Of a stretch of 64,000 nucleotides of DNA, positions 42,112 through 50,814 are shown in pieces. This DNA comes from an uncultured Pseudoxanthomonas sp. (GTDB lineage Bacteria; Pseudomonadota; Gammaproteobacteria; Xanthomonadales; Xanthomonadaceae): the NCBI GenBank assembly GCA_937975725.1, contig CALJUL010000020.1:1-64000 (forward strand). Reading direction: 5' to 3'. Position numbers and translations under genes: made by a program. Every line of letters starts with the position of its first letter. The stretch's first letter is position 1. The notes under the pieces are model-generated. The model worked only from the letters and a program-made list of their open reading frames with translations. It had not been told where the DNA came from and searched no databases.

Positions 42112-43116
42112 ATGTCCAAGATCGTCTGTTTCGGCGAAGCCCTGATCGACATGCTGGCGCAGCCGCCGGCCACGCCGGACGCGCCGCGCGCCTTCCTGCA
42201 GTACGCGGGTGGCGCGCCGGCCAACGTGGCGGTGGCGGTGGCGCGGCTGGGCGGCGACGCGCATTTCGCTGGCATGCTGGGGCGCGACATGTTCGGCGAC
42301 TTCCTGCACGAGAGCTTCCGCGCCGCGGGCGTGGCGGTGGACTGCATCGTGCGCACCGACCAGGCCAAGACCGCGCTGGCGTTCGTGGCGCTGGACGCCG
42401 CCGGCGAGCGCAGCTTCAGCTTCTACCGGCCGCCGGCGGCGGACCTGCTGTTCCGCGCCGAGCACTTCCGGCCGGGCTGCTTCGCCGGCACCGGCAGCTT
42501 CCACGTCTGCTCCAACAGCCTGACCGAGGAAGCGGTCGCCGCCGCCACGTTTGATGGCATGCGGCGCGCGCGCGAGGCCGGCGCCGTGGTCAGCGTGGAC
42601 CTCAACCTGCGGCCGGCGCTGTGGCCGGCCGGCGAGGATCCCTCGCCGCGGTTGTGGCAGGCGTTGGCGCATGCCGACCTGGTGAAGCTGTCGCAGGAGG
42701 AACTGGACTACCTGGCGCGTCCGCTGGGCGGCGGCGCGGAAGGCGCGGCGCGGGTGCGCGAGCGCGTGTTCGAGGGATGCGCGCAGTTGCTGGTGGTCAC
42801 CGACGGCGCCGCGCCCGTGCGCTGGCAGACCCGCCAGGCCGGCGGTGAAGTGGCCGGCTTCCGCGTGGAGGCGCGCGACACCACCGCCGCGGGCGACGCC
42901 TTCGTCGGCGGCCTGCTGTTCCGCATGGGCGAGGTCGGCGGCAGCGGCCGCGGGTTCGCCGCGTTCTGCCGCGACGAGCACGCCATCGTCGAAGCCATCC
43001 GCTTTGGCGCGGCCGCCGGCGCCTTCGCGGTGACGCGCAAGGGCGCGTTCGCCGCCATGCCGAGCCTCGACGACGTCCACCATCTCCTGCAGGAGCAGAC
43101 CGAACATGTCGCCTGA
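42112..43116 (+). CDS. PfkB-family fructokinase
   Basis: The 334-residue ribokinase-family protein has the N-terminal VCFGEALIDM, the sugar-binding YAGGAPANVAVAVARLGG, and the PfkB signature 2 DTTAAGDAFVGGLL with the catalytic Asp. This pattern is typical of bacterial fructokinases. It would convert fructose to fructose 6-phosphate. The fructose can come from mannose through the isomerase encoded next, whose start overlaps this gene by 11 bp. AAGGAG from the end of the permease gene serves as ribosome binding site. Confidence 0.9.
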   Translation: MSKIVCFGEALIDMLAQPPATPDAPRAFLQYAGGAPANVAVAVARLGGDAHFAGMLGRDMFGDFLHESFRAAGVAVDCIVRTDQAKTALAFVALDAAGERSFSFYRPPAADLLFRAEHFRPGCFAGTGSFHVCSNSLTEEAVAAATFDGMRRAREAGAVVSVDLNLRPALWPAGEDPSPRLWQALAHADLVKLSQEELDYLARPLGGGAEGAARVRERVFEGCAQLLVVTDGAAPVRWQTRQAGGEVAGFRVEARDTTAAGDAFVGGLLFRMGEVGGSGRGFAAFCRDEHAIVEAIRFGAAAGAFAVTRKGAFAAMPSLDDVHHLLQEQTEHVA

Positions 43117-44383
43117 AACCACGCCCGATTTCCGTTCGCCGCACTTCCTGCGCGCGCACATCGCCGACACCATGGCGTTCTACCACCCGCGCTGCATCGA
43201 TCCAGCGGGCGGGTTCTTCCACTATTACAAGGACGACGGCACGGTCTACGACGCCGGCCACCGTCACCTGGTCAGCAGTACGCGCTTCGTCTTCAACTAC
43301 GCGATGGCCTACCGCGAGTTCGGCAATGCCGAATACCTGGACGCGGTGAAGCACGGCCTGCGCTACCTGCGCGACGTGCATCGCAATCCCGCCACCGGCG
43401 GTTACGCCTGGACGCTGCGCGACGGTGCGGTCGAAGACGACACGAACCACTGCTACGGCGTGGCCTTCGTGCTGCTGGCGTACTCGTGCGGGCTGAAGGC
43501 CGGCATCGAGGAAGCGCGCGGCTGGATGGACGAGACCTGGGAACTGCTGGAGCGGCGCTTCTGGGAAGCGGAGCACGGTCTGTACAAGGACGAGGCCGAC
43601 GCGCAGTGGAACTTCAGCGGCTACCGCGGCCAGAACGCCAACATGCACATGTGCGAGGCGATGCTGGCGGCGTTCGAAGCCAGCGGTGAGCGACGCTACC
43701 AGGAGCGCGCGCTGCACCTGGCCGACACCATGACCCGCCGCCAGGCGGCCAAGGCCGGCGGCCTGGTGTGGGAGCACTACGACACGGGCTGGAACATCGA
43801 CTGGACCTACCACCTGGACGATCCCAAGCACCTGTTCCGGCCGTGGGGCTTCCAGCCCGGCCACCAGACCGAGTGGGCCAAGCTGCTGCTGATCCTGGAC
43901 CGCCACGTCGATGCCGATTGGCTGCTGCCGACCGCGCGTCGCCTGTTCGACACTGCGGTCGCGCGCTCATGGGACGAGGCGCGCGGCGGCCTGTACTACG
44001 GCTTCGCCCCGGCCGGCCTGTGGCAGGCGCTGAACGAGGGCCGGGCGCCGGACAGCGTGGCGACGGAGGGCTGCGCCCCGGCGGACGGGCCCGCGGACGT
44101 CTGCGACGACGACAAGTATTTCTGGGTGCAGGCCGAATCGCTGGCCGCCGCCGCGCTGCTGGCCGCGCGCACCGGCGACGATGCGTACTGGGGCTGGTAC
44201 GACCGGCTGTGGGCGTATTCGTGGCAGCACATGGTCGATCACCGCTACGGCGCGTGGTACCGCATCCTCGATGCGGACAACCGCAAGTACGACGACGAGA
44301 AGAGCCCGGCCGGCAAGACCGACTACCACACCATGGGCGCCTGCCACGAAGTGCTCAATGTGGTGCGCCCCAGCGGCGCCTGA
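43106..44383 (+). CDS. AGE-family aldose isomerase/epimerase, probable D-mannose isomerase
   Basis: The 425-residue protein belongs to the N-acylglucosamine 2-epimerase (alpha/alpha-6 barrel) family. It has GGFFHYYKDDGTVYDAGHRHLVSSTRFVFNYA (residues 33-63), NANMHMCEAMLAAFEA, FQPGHQTEWAKLLL and a late YHTMGACHEVLNV, all carrying the conserved His/Arg/Glu positions. The missing ATP-binding loop of true GlcNAc 2-epimerases and the fructokinase neighbour point to mannose-fructose isomerisation. Cellobiose 2-epimerase is a less likely alternative. It completes a mannose to fructose to fructose 6-phosphate route for sugar released by GH92. Confidence 0.84.
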   Translation: MSPETTPDFRSPHFLRAHIADTMAFYHPRCIDPAGGFFHYYKDDGTVYDAGHRHLVSSTRFVFNYAMAYREFGNAEYLDAVKHGLRYLRDVHRNPATGGYAWTLRDGAVEDDTNHCYGVAFVLLAYSCGLKAGIEEARGWMDETWELLERRFWEAEHGLYKDEADAQWNFSGYRGQNANMHMCEAMLAAFEASGERRYQERALHLADTMTRRQAAKAGGLVWEHYDTGWNIDWTYHLDDPKHLFRPWGFQPGHQTEWAKLLLILDRHVDADWLLPTARRLFDTAVARSWDEARGGLYYGFAPAGLWQALNEGRAPDSVATEGCAPADGPADVCDDDKYFWVQAESLAAAALLAARTGDDAYWGWYDRLWAYSWQHMVDHRYGAWYRILDADNRKYDDEKSPAGKTDYHTMGACHEVLNVVRPSGA

Positions 44384-44473
44384 GCCCCGAGTCCCCGCGC
44401 GCGCCGGCAGCGCAATGCCGGCGCGGCGCTTCGCCCCGGCCACCCGACTGCCGTGCCCGCCGCCGCAGAGAGG

Positions 44474-44593
44474 AGCCTGTTCGCCGAGATCTTCAAGTAG
44501 TACTACCTGCTGTTCGCACCGGCGGCGGCGCTGGACTTCGAGGCGGTGGTCTTCAACACCGAGGTGCATCCCATCCGCAAGACCTGGGACTGA
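44474..44593 (+). pseudogene. GH47 alpha-mannosidase C-terminal remnant with in-frame stop
   Basis: The frame from 44474 reads RSLFAEIFK-stop-YYLLFAP...VVFNTEVHPIRKTWD-stop. Class I (GH47) alpha-1,2-mannosidases end with a pattern like SFFLAETLKYLYLLF...YVFNTEAHP, so the match is specific. The TAG at 44498 falls where the family has a conserved Tyr (TAC or TAT), a one-base change. Nothing upstream resembles the rest of the enzyme; the isomerase gene ends 90 bases before. It is a decayed, 5'-truncated gene and makes no functional protein. It suggests that the cluster once held an additional N-glycan mannosidase. Confidence 0.8.
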
Positions 44594-44608
44594 GGCCGGC
44601 ACCGACGC

Positions 44609-46369
44609 TCAGGGCGCGTCGCAGATCGCGCCCAGCTTCGCCGCCTCGCGCGCCGGGTCGGCGAAGTCGATGGACGCCAGCAGGCCGTCGTCGGCGACGT
44701 TGTACCAGGCCGCGCCGTTGGGGAACATCGCCACGGTGATGCCGCCGAAGCCGGACATGAAGGGCACCCACGTCGGCTGGGCGCAGCCGAGTTCGGCTTG
44801 CAGGTTGCGTGCCCAGAAGCCGTGCTGGTAGCGGTAGCGTTCCAGCGTGGCGGCTTGCAGGCCGCGGTGCGCGGGGTCGCGCTGCATGGCCGCGTCGAAC
44901 AGCGCCGCGTCCAGCACTTCGCGGCCGTCGATGCGGCCGCGTCCTTCGCCGAGGAAGCGCGCCAGTTTGGCGATGTCGTCCGAAGTCAGCGTCAGCCCCC
45001 AGCCGAAGAACGGCTGCCGCGCTTCGTCATAGCTGCGGCGGGTGGCGCGCGCGGCCGGGCCCAGGCCGAGCGGGCCGAGGACGTCGGTCCAGAGCACGTC
45101 GTCGAACACGTCCGCGTGCTCGCGGCCCGGCAGGCGCCGCAGCGCTTCCTGCAACACGGTGCCGAGCAGGTAGGTGTCGGAGGTGTGGTAGACCCAGCGC
45201 TCGCCGGGCGGTTCGCGGCGCGGATACGCTTCGCAGGCGAAGGCGAGCCGGCGCGCGTGCGAGGACGGCACGAAGAAATCGCGCACGCGCGCGTCGTCCT
45301 CGTCGGCCATGTAGGCGGGCGCGTCGTACTGGCCGGTCGTCATGTCCAGCAGGTGCAGGAAGCGCACGTCGCGCCATCGGTCGCCGCGGCAGCCGGTGGC
45401 GGGGGCGAAGCGGTCCACCGGCAGGTCCTTCACCCCCGGGTGCAGGCGCTCCATCCGCATCAGTGCCAGCCCGGCCACCGCCGATTTCGCGACCGAGTAC
45501 GAGGGCAGCGACATCGCCGCGCAGAACGGGTATTCACCGTGGCGCGTCGCGCAGCCCGAGCGGTAGTGCACGCCGTCCACGATCACACCGTAGGCCGTGC
45601 GCCCGCGCGGCGCGCCGATGGCGAACCGCTCCGGCGCCACGCCCGGGTGGTCGACGGCCAGCGCCGACAGCGGCCGCACCGGCATGCGCGCGGCGGTTTC
45701 CCGCCGATGGGCCGCGACGATGGCTTCGCGCCCGGCGACCGCGCCCGGCGCGTACTCCGCCCGCAGCGCGCCCCACATGTCCAGTTGCAGGTAGTGGCAG
45801 GTCTCGCTGCCGACCTGGATGGCGGCGCGCGAGACCGCGCCGTCGTCCTTGAACAGCAGCATCAGCACGCCGTTGTGGGTGCAGTTGGCGTTCTTCTGCA
45901 CCAGCGCGAACGGGATCGCGGCGCGGGTGTAGCCGCCGTCGCCGGGTTCGTCCCAGGCGCGCCCGGGTTCCAGCACGAATTCCCACCACGGATGGTTGCC
46001 CGGGATCGGGCCGCGCCGCACCGGAACGACGGCATCGCCGTCCTGCACGAATGCGTAGTTGAAGTCCTGCGGCAGTGTGCGCGCCTGCGCAGCGTCGCCC
46101 GGGCCGAGGAAATCGGACAGTGCGACCAGCGTGCGCGTGGACGGTTGCCCGGACAGGCGCAGGCGTCCTTCCAGACGGTGCGTCGGCGGCAGGGCATCGG
46201 CCGGCGGCGCATAGGCGGACAGGTCCACGCTGCGGCGGTACGCGCCCGAGAGCAGCGTCTCGCGGCCGAGCGCATCGCGCGCACCGGCGTTACCGGCGAG
46301 GCCCGCGGCCAGCACGGCGAGGCAGGCTGCGATGAGGCGGGTTTGGATGGTCGGCAAAGGAACGCGCAC
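44609..46369 (-). CDS. Secreted serine hydrolase, class C beta-lactamase fold
   Basis: This 586-residue protein has a signal peptide (RLIAACLAVLAAGLAGNAGA). A conserved domain of about 250 residues of unknown type follows (PRRGPIPGNHPWWEFVLEPGRAW region), then a beta-lactamase/esterase domain with the SxxK motif in PSYSVAKSAV, a YHTSDTYLLG block in the Tyr-motif region and FMSGFGGITVAMFPNG in the KTG-like region. The GTG at 46369 or the TTG at 46357 could be the start; AGGAG overlaps the GTG and lies ten bases before the TTG, and the TTG gives the cleaner signal peptide. It is a paralogue of the next gene. The substrate is unknown; esterase or peptidase activity is possible. Confidence 0.8.
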   Translation of the reverse strand: MRVPLPTIQTRLIAACLAVLAAGLAGNAGARDALGRETLLSGAYRRSVDLSAYAPPADALPPTHRLEGRLRLSGQPSTRTLVALSDFLGPGDAAQARTLPQDFNYAFVQDGDAVVPVRRGPIPGNHPWWEFVLEPGRAWDEPGDGGYTRAAIPFALVQKNANCTHNGVLMLLFKDDGAVSRAAIQVGSETCHYLQLDMWGALRAEYAPGAVAGREAIVAAHRRETAARMPVRPLSALAVDHPGVAPERFAIGAPRGRTAYGVIVDGVHYRSGCATRHGEYPFCAAMSLPSYSVAKSAVAGLALMRMERLHPGVKDLPVDRFAPATGCRGDRWRDVRFLHLLDMTTGQYDAPAYMADEDDARVRDFFVPSSHARRLAFACEAYPRREPPGERWVYHTSDTYLLGTVLQEALRRLPGREHADVFDDVLWTDVLGPLGLGPAARATRRSYDEARQPFFGWGLTLTSDDIAKLARFLGEGRGRIDGREVLDAALFDAAMQRDPAHRGLQAATLERYRYQHGFWARNLQAELGCAQPTWVPFMSGFGGITVAMFPNGAAWYNVADDGLLASIDFADPAREAAKLGAICDAP

Positions 46370-46420
46370 TCCTGCGTGGAACTCCCGCCCGCGCGAGGGC
46401 GGGCGGGGCTTTCTGCGGCA

Positions 46421-46451
46421 GGCCCGGCGCGGCATGCGTCCGCGCCGGGCC
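46421..46451 (-). terminator. 12-bp perfect hairpin between the two serine hydrolase genes
   Basis: GGCCCGGCGCGG pairs with CCGCGCCGGGCC around the loop CATGCGT, starting eight bases after the stop of the 46459-48984 gene on the minus strand. A second GC hairpin (CCCGCCC/GGGCGGG, 46384-46404) lies beside it. Neither has a T-run, so termination strength is uncertain. Confidence 0.5.
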
Positions 46452-46458
46452 GGTCACG

Positions 46459-48984
46459 TCATGGACACATCGGGGCGATCTTGTTCAGTTCGATGGCGCT
46501 CTTGCCCCAGGTGAGCTGGCCGTTGTCGCTGAACTGGTAGTAGACCATGCCGTTGGGGAACAGCACCACGCTGATGCCGCCGTAGCCGGACATGTAGGGC
46601 ACCCACTTGGCCGCACTGCATCCGTAGTTGTGGCTGTCCTGCTTCAGGTCGTAGTACCAGAAGCCGTTGTTGTAGCGGTCGGCGGCCGAGCCCGCCTGCA
46701 AGCCGCCGCTGCCCAGGTTGAGCGTGGCCGCGACCATGGTGGCGTCGAGCGTCTGCACGCCCTGGATCTTGCCCTGCGCCTTGTTGAGGAATTCGCCCAG
46801 CTTGACCACGTCGTCGCGCACGTACACCAGGCCGTAGCCGGTGAAGGGCTGCGCGGCGGCGTCCTGCGTGCGCGAGCTGACGTAGCTGGTCGGGCTGAGG
46901 CCGAGCGGGCGGTAGATCTCCTCCACCATCACGTCGTTGAAGAAGTCCGTGCCGCTGCCCGCCTGCGACTTGTAGTACTGGTTCATCGCGCGGCCGAGCA
47001 GGTAGGTGTCGGTGGTGTGGTAGACGAACTTCGTCCCCGGCGTGGTCTTGTACGGATAGCCGCACGCGAAGGCCACCTTCTGCGCGTGCGTGCCGACCTT
47101 GAAGAAGCCGTCGGCCATCGCCTGCGAGGCTTCGTCGGTGGTCGTGCCGGCCGAGGTGTAGTTGCCGGTCGCCATGTCCAGCGCCTGCTCGAAGGTGGGC
47201 GCGTCCCACTGCGAGCCGGTGCACTCGCTCACCCAGTCGTCGATGCCCAGGGTGCGCTGCGTGCCGGCGTACTTCTGCTCCAGGCGCATCAGGCCGTAGC
47301 TGCCGGACACCGACTTGGCGGTGGAGTAGGACGGCACGTCCAGCACTTCGCAGAACGGATAGGTGCCGTAGCGCGTCTGGCAGCCGCCGACGTAGTGCAC
47401 GCCGTTGTAGGCCACGCCGTACAGGCTCATGTGCGCGGCGGTGACGTCGCTGCCGATGTTGGCCACGGTCACGCCTTTGCCCGGGTAGTCGGTGGCCAGC
47501 GCCGACAGCGGCTTGGTGGGCATGCGCCGCGAGACTTCGGCCTCGTAGTGGCTGCGGATCGTGGCGGCGCCGCTGATGGCCGCCGGCGTGTAGGCCGCGT
47601 CCAGCCGGCCCCAGAAGTTGACCTTGAGGTAGTAGCAGGTCTCGCTGGCGATCTGGTAGGCCAGGTCGGAGACGGAGCCGTCGTCCTTGAACAGGAAGGT
47701 CATCACCCCGTTCCACAGGCAGTCGCTGCCGCGCTCCTGCAACGCGAACGGGAACGCGACGCGCGACCAGCCGCCGTCGCCGTTCTCGTTCCACACCCGG
47801 CCCGGCTCCAGGATGTAGGTCCAGGAAGGATGGGTGCCGGCGATCTTGCCGCGGGTGACCGGGATGAAGTGGGTGCCGTGCTGCACGAAGTCGAATTCGA
47901 ACTCGGGCAGGTACTGCGCCTGCGCGTAGTACTGCAGGTTGTTGTTGCCGCCGACTTCGGTCGCGCTGCCGCTGGTGGCCTCGCCGTAGAGCGTGAGCCG
48001 GCCCTGGAAGGTGTTGCTGGGGTTCGCCGCGCCCGTGGGCAGGGCGTAGTGGCTGAAGTTCATCAGGTTCAGCGTGCCGCTGCCGGTCAGGAAGCTGGCG
48101 GTCAGCGCGGTGCGGCTGACGCTGCCGTTGCCGGACAGCGGATCGTAGACGCTGCCGGCGCTGGTGCCCGTTCCGCTGACGGCGATGGCGACGGTGGGGT
48201 CGTCGGGGTCGTTGGAGGGGATGTTCAGCGTGCCGGAGAAGCCGCCCGCGGCGGTCGGCGCGAAGCGCACGCCGACGGTGCACGAGCCGGTCGGCGCGAT
48301 CGTCTGGTTGGAACAGGTGTTGTTGACCAGGCTGAAGGGCGCCGACAGTCCGGCCAGAGCGCCGACGACCAGGTTGGCGTTGCCGTCGTTGTGCACCGTC
48401 AGCGTGCTGGTCGCGTTGCCGCCGACAGTCACCGAACCGAACGTGCCCGAGCCGGTCACCGCGATGGCCGGTGATGTGCCGCCCGAGGCCGGCGTGCCGG
48501 TCAGTACCACGTTGTCGCCGTAGCAGTAGTGGCCGTACAGCGTGTAGGCGCGGAAGCGCACGCGCAGGTTGGCGTTGTTGTCCAGGCCGGCGGAGACGGT
48601 GCCGCGCTTCAGCGCGCCGGTGTCCTCGCCGTCGCCGACCAGCACCAGCGTGCTCCAGCTCGTGCCGCCGTTGGTCGAGTATTCCGCGTAGCAATAGTCG
48701 CCCTGGACCAGGTACAGCGCGCCCAGGTCCATCGACAGCGACACGTTGGTGTAGCCCTGCGAGGACAGCGCCTTCGCGCCCTGGCGCAGTCCGTCCAGAC
48801 GCATCGACACATTGCCCTGGTAGGTGTTGACGGCGTCGTAGCCGTTGCCACTCAGGGTCCAGGCGGAATAGTTCCCGCTCTGGAAGTTGTCGCTGAACAG
48901 GGTGGTGGTCTGCGCGTTCGCCGAGGCACACGCGAAGCATGCCCACAGCGAGACGGCCGCCAGCAGATGGCGCATGACGTTCAT
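46459..48984 (-). CDS. Large secreted serine hydrolase with choice-of-anchor-type N-terminal domains
   Basis: The 841-residue protein has a signal peptide (1-24, ending SANAQ). A beta-sandwich binding-type domain (about 27-165) is followed by a choice-of-anchor D/ASPM-SPD2-Hydin-like domain (about 171-274: FGSVTVGGNATSTLTV, VGVRFAPTAAGGFSGTL, IPSNDPDDP). An unknown conserved domain spans about 290-540, and the C-terminal serine hydrolase carries S554-x-x-K557 in PSYSTAKS. The last 550 residues are paralogous to the neighbouring 44609 gene, which lacks the two front domains. AGGAGAT precedes ATG 48984. Cysteine content suggests disulfides and an extracellular location. The substrate is unknown. 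Confidence 0.85.
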   Translation of the reverse strand: MNVMRHLLAAVSLWACFACASANAQTTTLFSDNFQSGNYSAWTLSGNGYDAVNTYQGNVSMRLDGLRQGAKALSSQGYTNVSLSMDLGALYLVQGDYCYAEYSTNGGTSWSTLVLVGDGEDTGALKRGTVSAGLDNNANLRVRFRAYTLYGHYCYGDNVVLTGTPASGGTSPAIAVTGSGTFGSVTVGGNATSTLTVHNDGNANLVVGALAGLSAPFSLVNNTCSNQTIAPTGSCTVGVRFAPTAAGGFSGTLNIPSNDPDDPTVAIAVSGTGTSAGSVYDPLSGNGSVSRTALTASFLTGSGTLNLMNFSHYALPTGAANPSNTFQGRLTLYGEATSGSATEVGGNNNLQYYAQAQYLPEFEFDFVQHGTHFIPVTRGKIAGTHPSWTYILEPGRVWNENGDGGWSRVAFPFALQERGSDCLWNGVMTFLFKDDGSVSDLAYQIASETCYYLKVNFWGRLDAAYTPAAISGAATIRSHYEAEVSRRMPTKPLSALATDYPGKGVTVANIGSDVTAAHMSLYGVAYNGVHYVGGCQTRYGTYPFCEVLDVPSYSTAKSVSGSYGLMRLEQKYAGTQRTLGIDDWVSECTGSQWDAPTFEQALDMATGNYTSAGTTTDEASQAMADGFFKVGTHAQKVAFACGYPYKTTPGTKFVYHTTDTYLLGRAMNQYYKSQAGSGTDFFNDVMVEEIYRPLGLSPTSYVSSRTQDAAAQPFTGYGLVYVRDDVVKLGEFLNKAQGKIQGVQTLDATMVAATLNLGSGGLQAGSAADRYNNGFWYYDLKQDSHNYGCSAAKWVPYMSGYGGISVVLFPNGMVYYQFSDNGQLTWGKSAIELNKIAPMCP

Positions 48985-49112
48985 CCGGATCTCCTCTCTC
49001 TTGCGTTCACGGTTGACGGGGCAACTGCAACTGCAACTTCGGTTCGGGATGCTTCCGGCCGTCCTGGCCCCCGCGCGGCGGAACGCGCGCGCGGAACTTC
49101 ATGCCGCGGCGG

Positions 49113-50597
49113 TCAGGCGATGCCGCCCAGGCAGACGTACTTGAGTTCGGTGTAGTCGTGCAGGCCGTACTTCGAGCCTTCGCGGCCCACGCCGGACTGC
49201 TTCACGCCGCCGAACGGCGCGACCTCGGTGGAGATCAGTCCGGTGTTGACGCCGACGATGCCGCACTCCAGCGCCTCGGCCACGCGGAAGGCGCGCGCCA
49301 GGTCGCAGGTGTAGAAATAGCCGGCCAGGCCGGCGTCGGTGTCGTTGGCCAGTGCGACGGCATCGGCTTCGTCCTGGAAGCGGAACAGCGGCGCGACCGG
49401 GCCGAAGGTTTCCTCGTGGGCGATCTGCATGCCGGTGTCGACGTCGAGCAGCACCGTCGGCGCGTAGAAGGTGCCGCCCAGCGCGTGCCGCTCGCCGCCG
49501 ATGGCGACCTTCGCGCCCTTGGCGCGCGCATCGGCGACGTGTTCCTCCACCTTCGCCAGCGCCTTGTCGTCGATCAGCGGGCCCTGGTCGGTGGCGCCGG
49601 CCAAGCCGTCGCCCACGCGCAGCTTCGCCACGGCTCCGGCGAGCTTGCTCGCGAAGGCGTCGTACACGCCGTCCTGCACGAACAGGCGGTTGGCGCAGAC
49701 GCAGGTCTGCCCGGTGTTGCGGAACTTGCTGGCGATGGCGCCTTCCACCGCGGCGTCGAGGTCGGCGTCGTCGAACACGATGAAGGGCGCGTTGCCGCCC
49801 AGTTCCAGCGACACCCGCTTCATGCCCTCGGCGCACTGCGCCATCAGCTTCTTGCCCACGCCGGTGGAGCCGGTGAAGCTGAGTTTGCGCACCTTCGGGT
49901 GCGAGGTCAGCTCGCCGCCGATGGCGGCTGCGTCGCGGCCGGTGACGATGTTCAGCACTCCCGGCGGCAGGCCGGCGCGCTCGGCCAGCACCGCGATGGC
50001 GAGCGCGGAATACGGCGTCTGCAAGGCCGGCTTGCAGACCACGGTGCAGCCGGCCGCCAGCGCCGGGCCGAGCTTGCGGCCGAGCATCGCGGAAGGGAAA
50101 TTCCACGGCGTGATCGCCGCCACCACGCCCACCGGCTGGCGCAGCACCAGGATGCGCTTGTCGGCGGCGTGGCCGGGGATGGTGTCGCCGTACATGCGCT
50201 TGGCTTCCTCGGCGAACCACTCGATGAAGCTGGCCGAATACGCGACTTCGCCCTTGGCCTCGGCCAGCGGCTTGCCCTGTTCGGCGGTCATCAGCACGGC
50301 CAGGTCGTCCTGGTGTTCCAGCATCAGTTGGTACAGCTTGCGCAGCACCTGCGCGCGCTCCTTGGCGGTCTTCTTCGCCCAGGCCGGGAAGGCGGCGTGC
50401 GCGGCGTCGATGGCGCGCCGGGTCTCGGCCGCGCCCATGTCCGGCACGGTGCCGAGTACGGCGCCGGTGGCGGGGTTGCGCACTTCGCAGGCGCCGCCGC
50501 CGTCGGCGTCGCGCCATTCGCCGCCGATGGGGCAGCGCTGGCGCAGCAGGTCGGGATCGGCCAGGGACAGGGAGGCGGAAGTGACGGGCGTGCTCAT
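49113..50597 (-). CDS. gabD: Succinate-semialdehyde dehydrogenase, NAD(P)-dependent
   Basis: This 494-residue aldehyde dehydrogenase follows the GabD pattern. The fold landmarks are ITPWNFPSAMLGRKLGPALAAG, FTGSTGVGKKLM, the general base Glu in SLELGGNAPF, and the nucleophilic Cys in NTGQTCVCANRL. EETFGPVAPLFRF and PFGGVKQSGVGREGSKYG are at the end. It oxidises succinate semialdehyde to succinate, the second step of GABA breakdown. The gabT gene lies at 58725 at the other end of the same gene block. A 217-bp gap separates it from the MFS gene upstream; that gap shows no clear promoter. Confidence 0.93.
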   Translation of the reverse strand: MSTPVTSASLSLADPDLLRQRCPIGGEWRDADGGGACEVRNPATGAVLGTVPDMGAAETRRAIDAAHAAFPAWAKKTAKERAQVLRKLYQLMLEHQDDLAVLMTAEQGKPLAEAKGEVAYSASFIEWFAEEAKRMYGDTIPGHAADKRILVLRQPVGVVAAITPWNFPSAMLGRKLGPALAAGCTVVCKPALQTPYSALAIAVLAERAGLPPGVLNIVTGRDAAAIGGELTSHPKVRKLSFTGSTGVGKKLMAQCAEGMKRVSLELGGNAPFIVFDDADLDAAVEGAIASKFRNTGQTCVCANRLFVQDGVYDAFASKLAGAVAKLRVGDGLAGATDQGPLIDDKALAKVEEHVADARAKGAKVAIGGERHALGGTFYAPTVLLDVDTGMQIAHEETFGPVAPLFRFQDEADAVALANDTDAGLAGYFYTCDLARAFRVAEALECGIVGVNTGLISTEVAPFGGVKQSGVGREGSKYGLHDYTELKYVCLGGIA

Positions 50598-50814
50598 GCC
50601 GGGTGCGTGTCTCGGAAGTGTCGATGCCTGCGTACTGCGGCCGTGGGCTTGCAGGCTGGCCCGCGGGCGGTGGAGGGGGTGTGGATGGCCGCTGCGCCGT
50701 TTGCGTGCGGCCGCCGTTGCCATCCGCGCTCGCGGGAGAACATCGGAGCGAAGGCGGAGCCGCCGGCGATCAACGCCGGCGCGTCCGTTCCATCGCGTTG
50801 TTGTGCGTGCGGCC

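Noticed and set aside
43106..44383. Reading the AGE-family protein as N-acylglucosamine 2-epimerase proper
   Set aside because: The operon has fructokinase and no nan or nag gene. Mannose isomerase explains the neighbours better, although the family name would suggest the epimerase.
46454..48946. An 830-codon frame on the same strand as the large serine hydrolase
   Set aside because: Frame-shifted shadow rich in Arg/Pro/Ala. The frame 46459-48984 has the signal peptide, SxxK motif and matches its paralogue.
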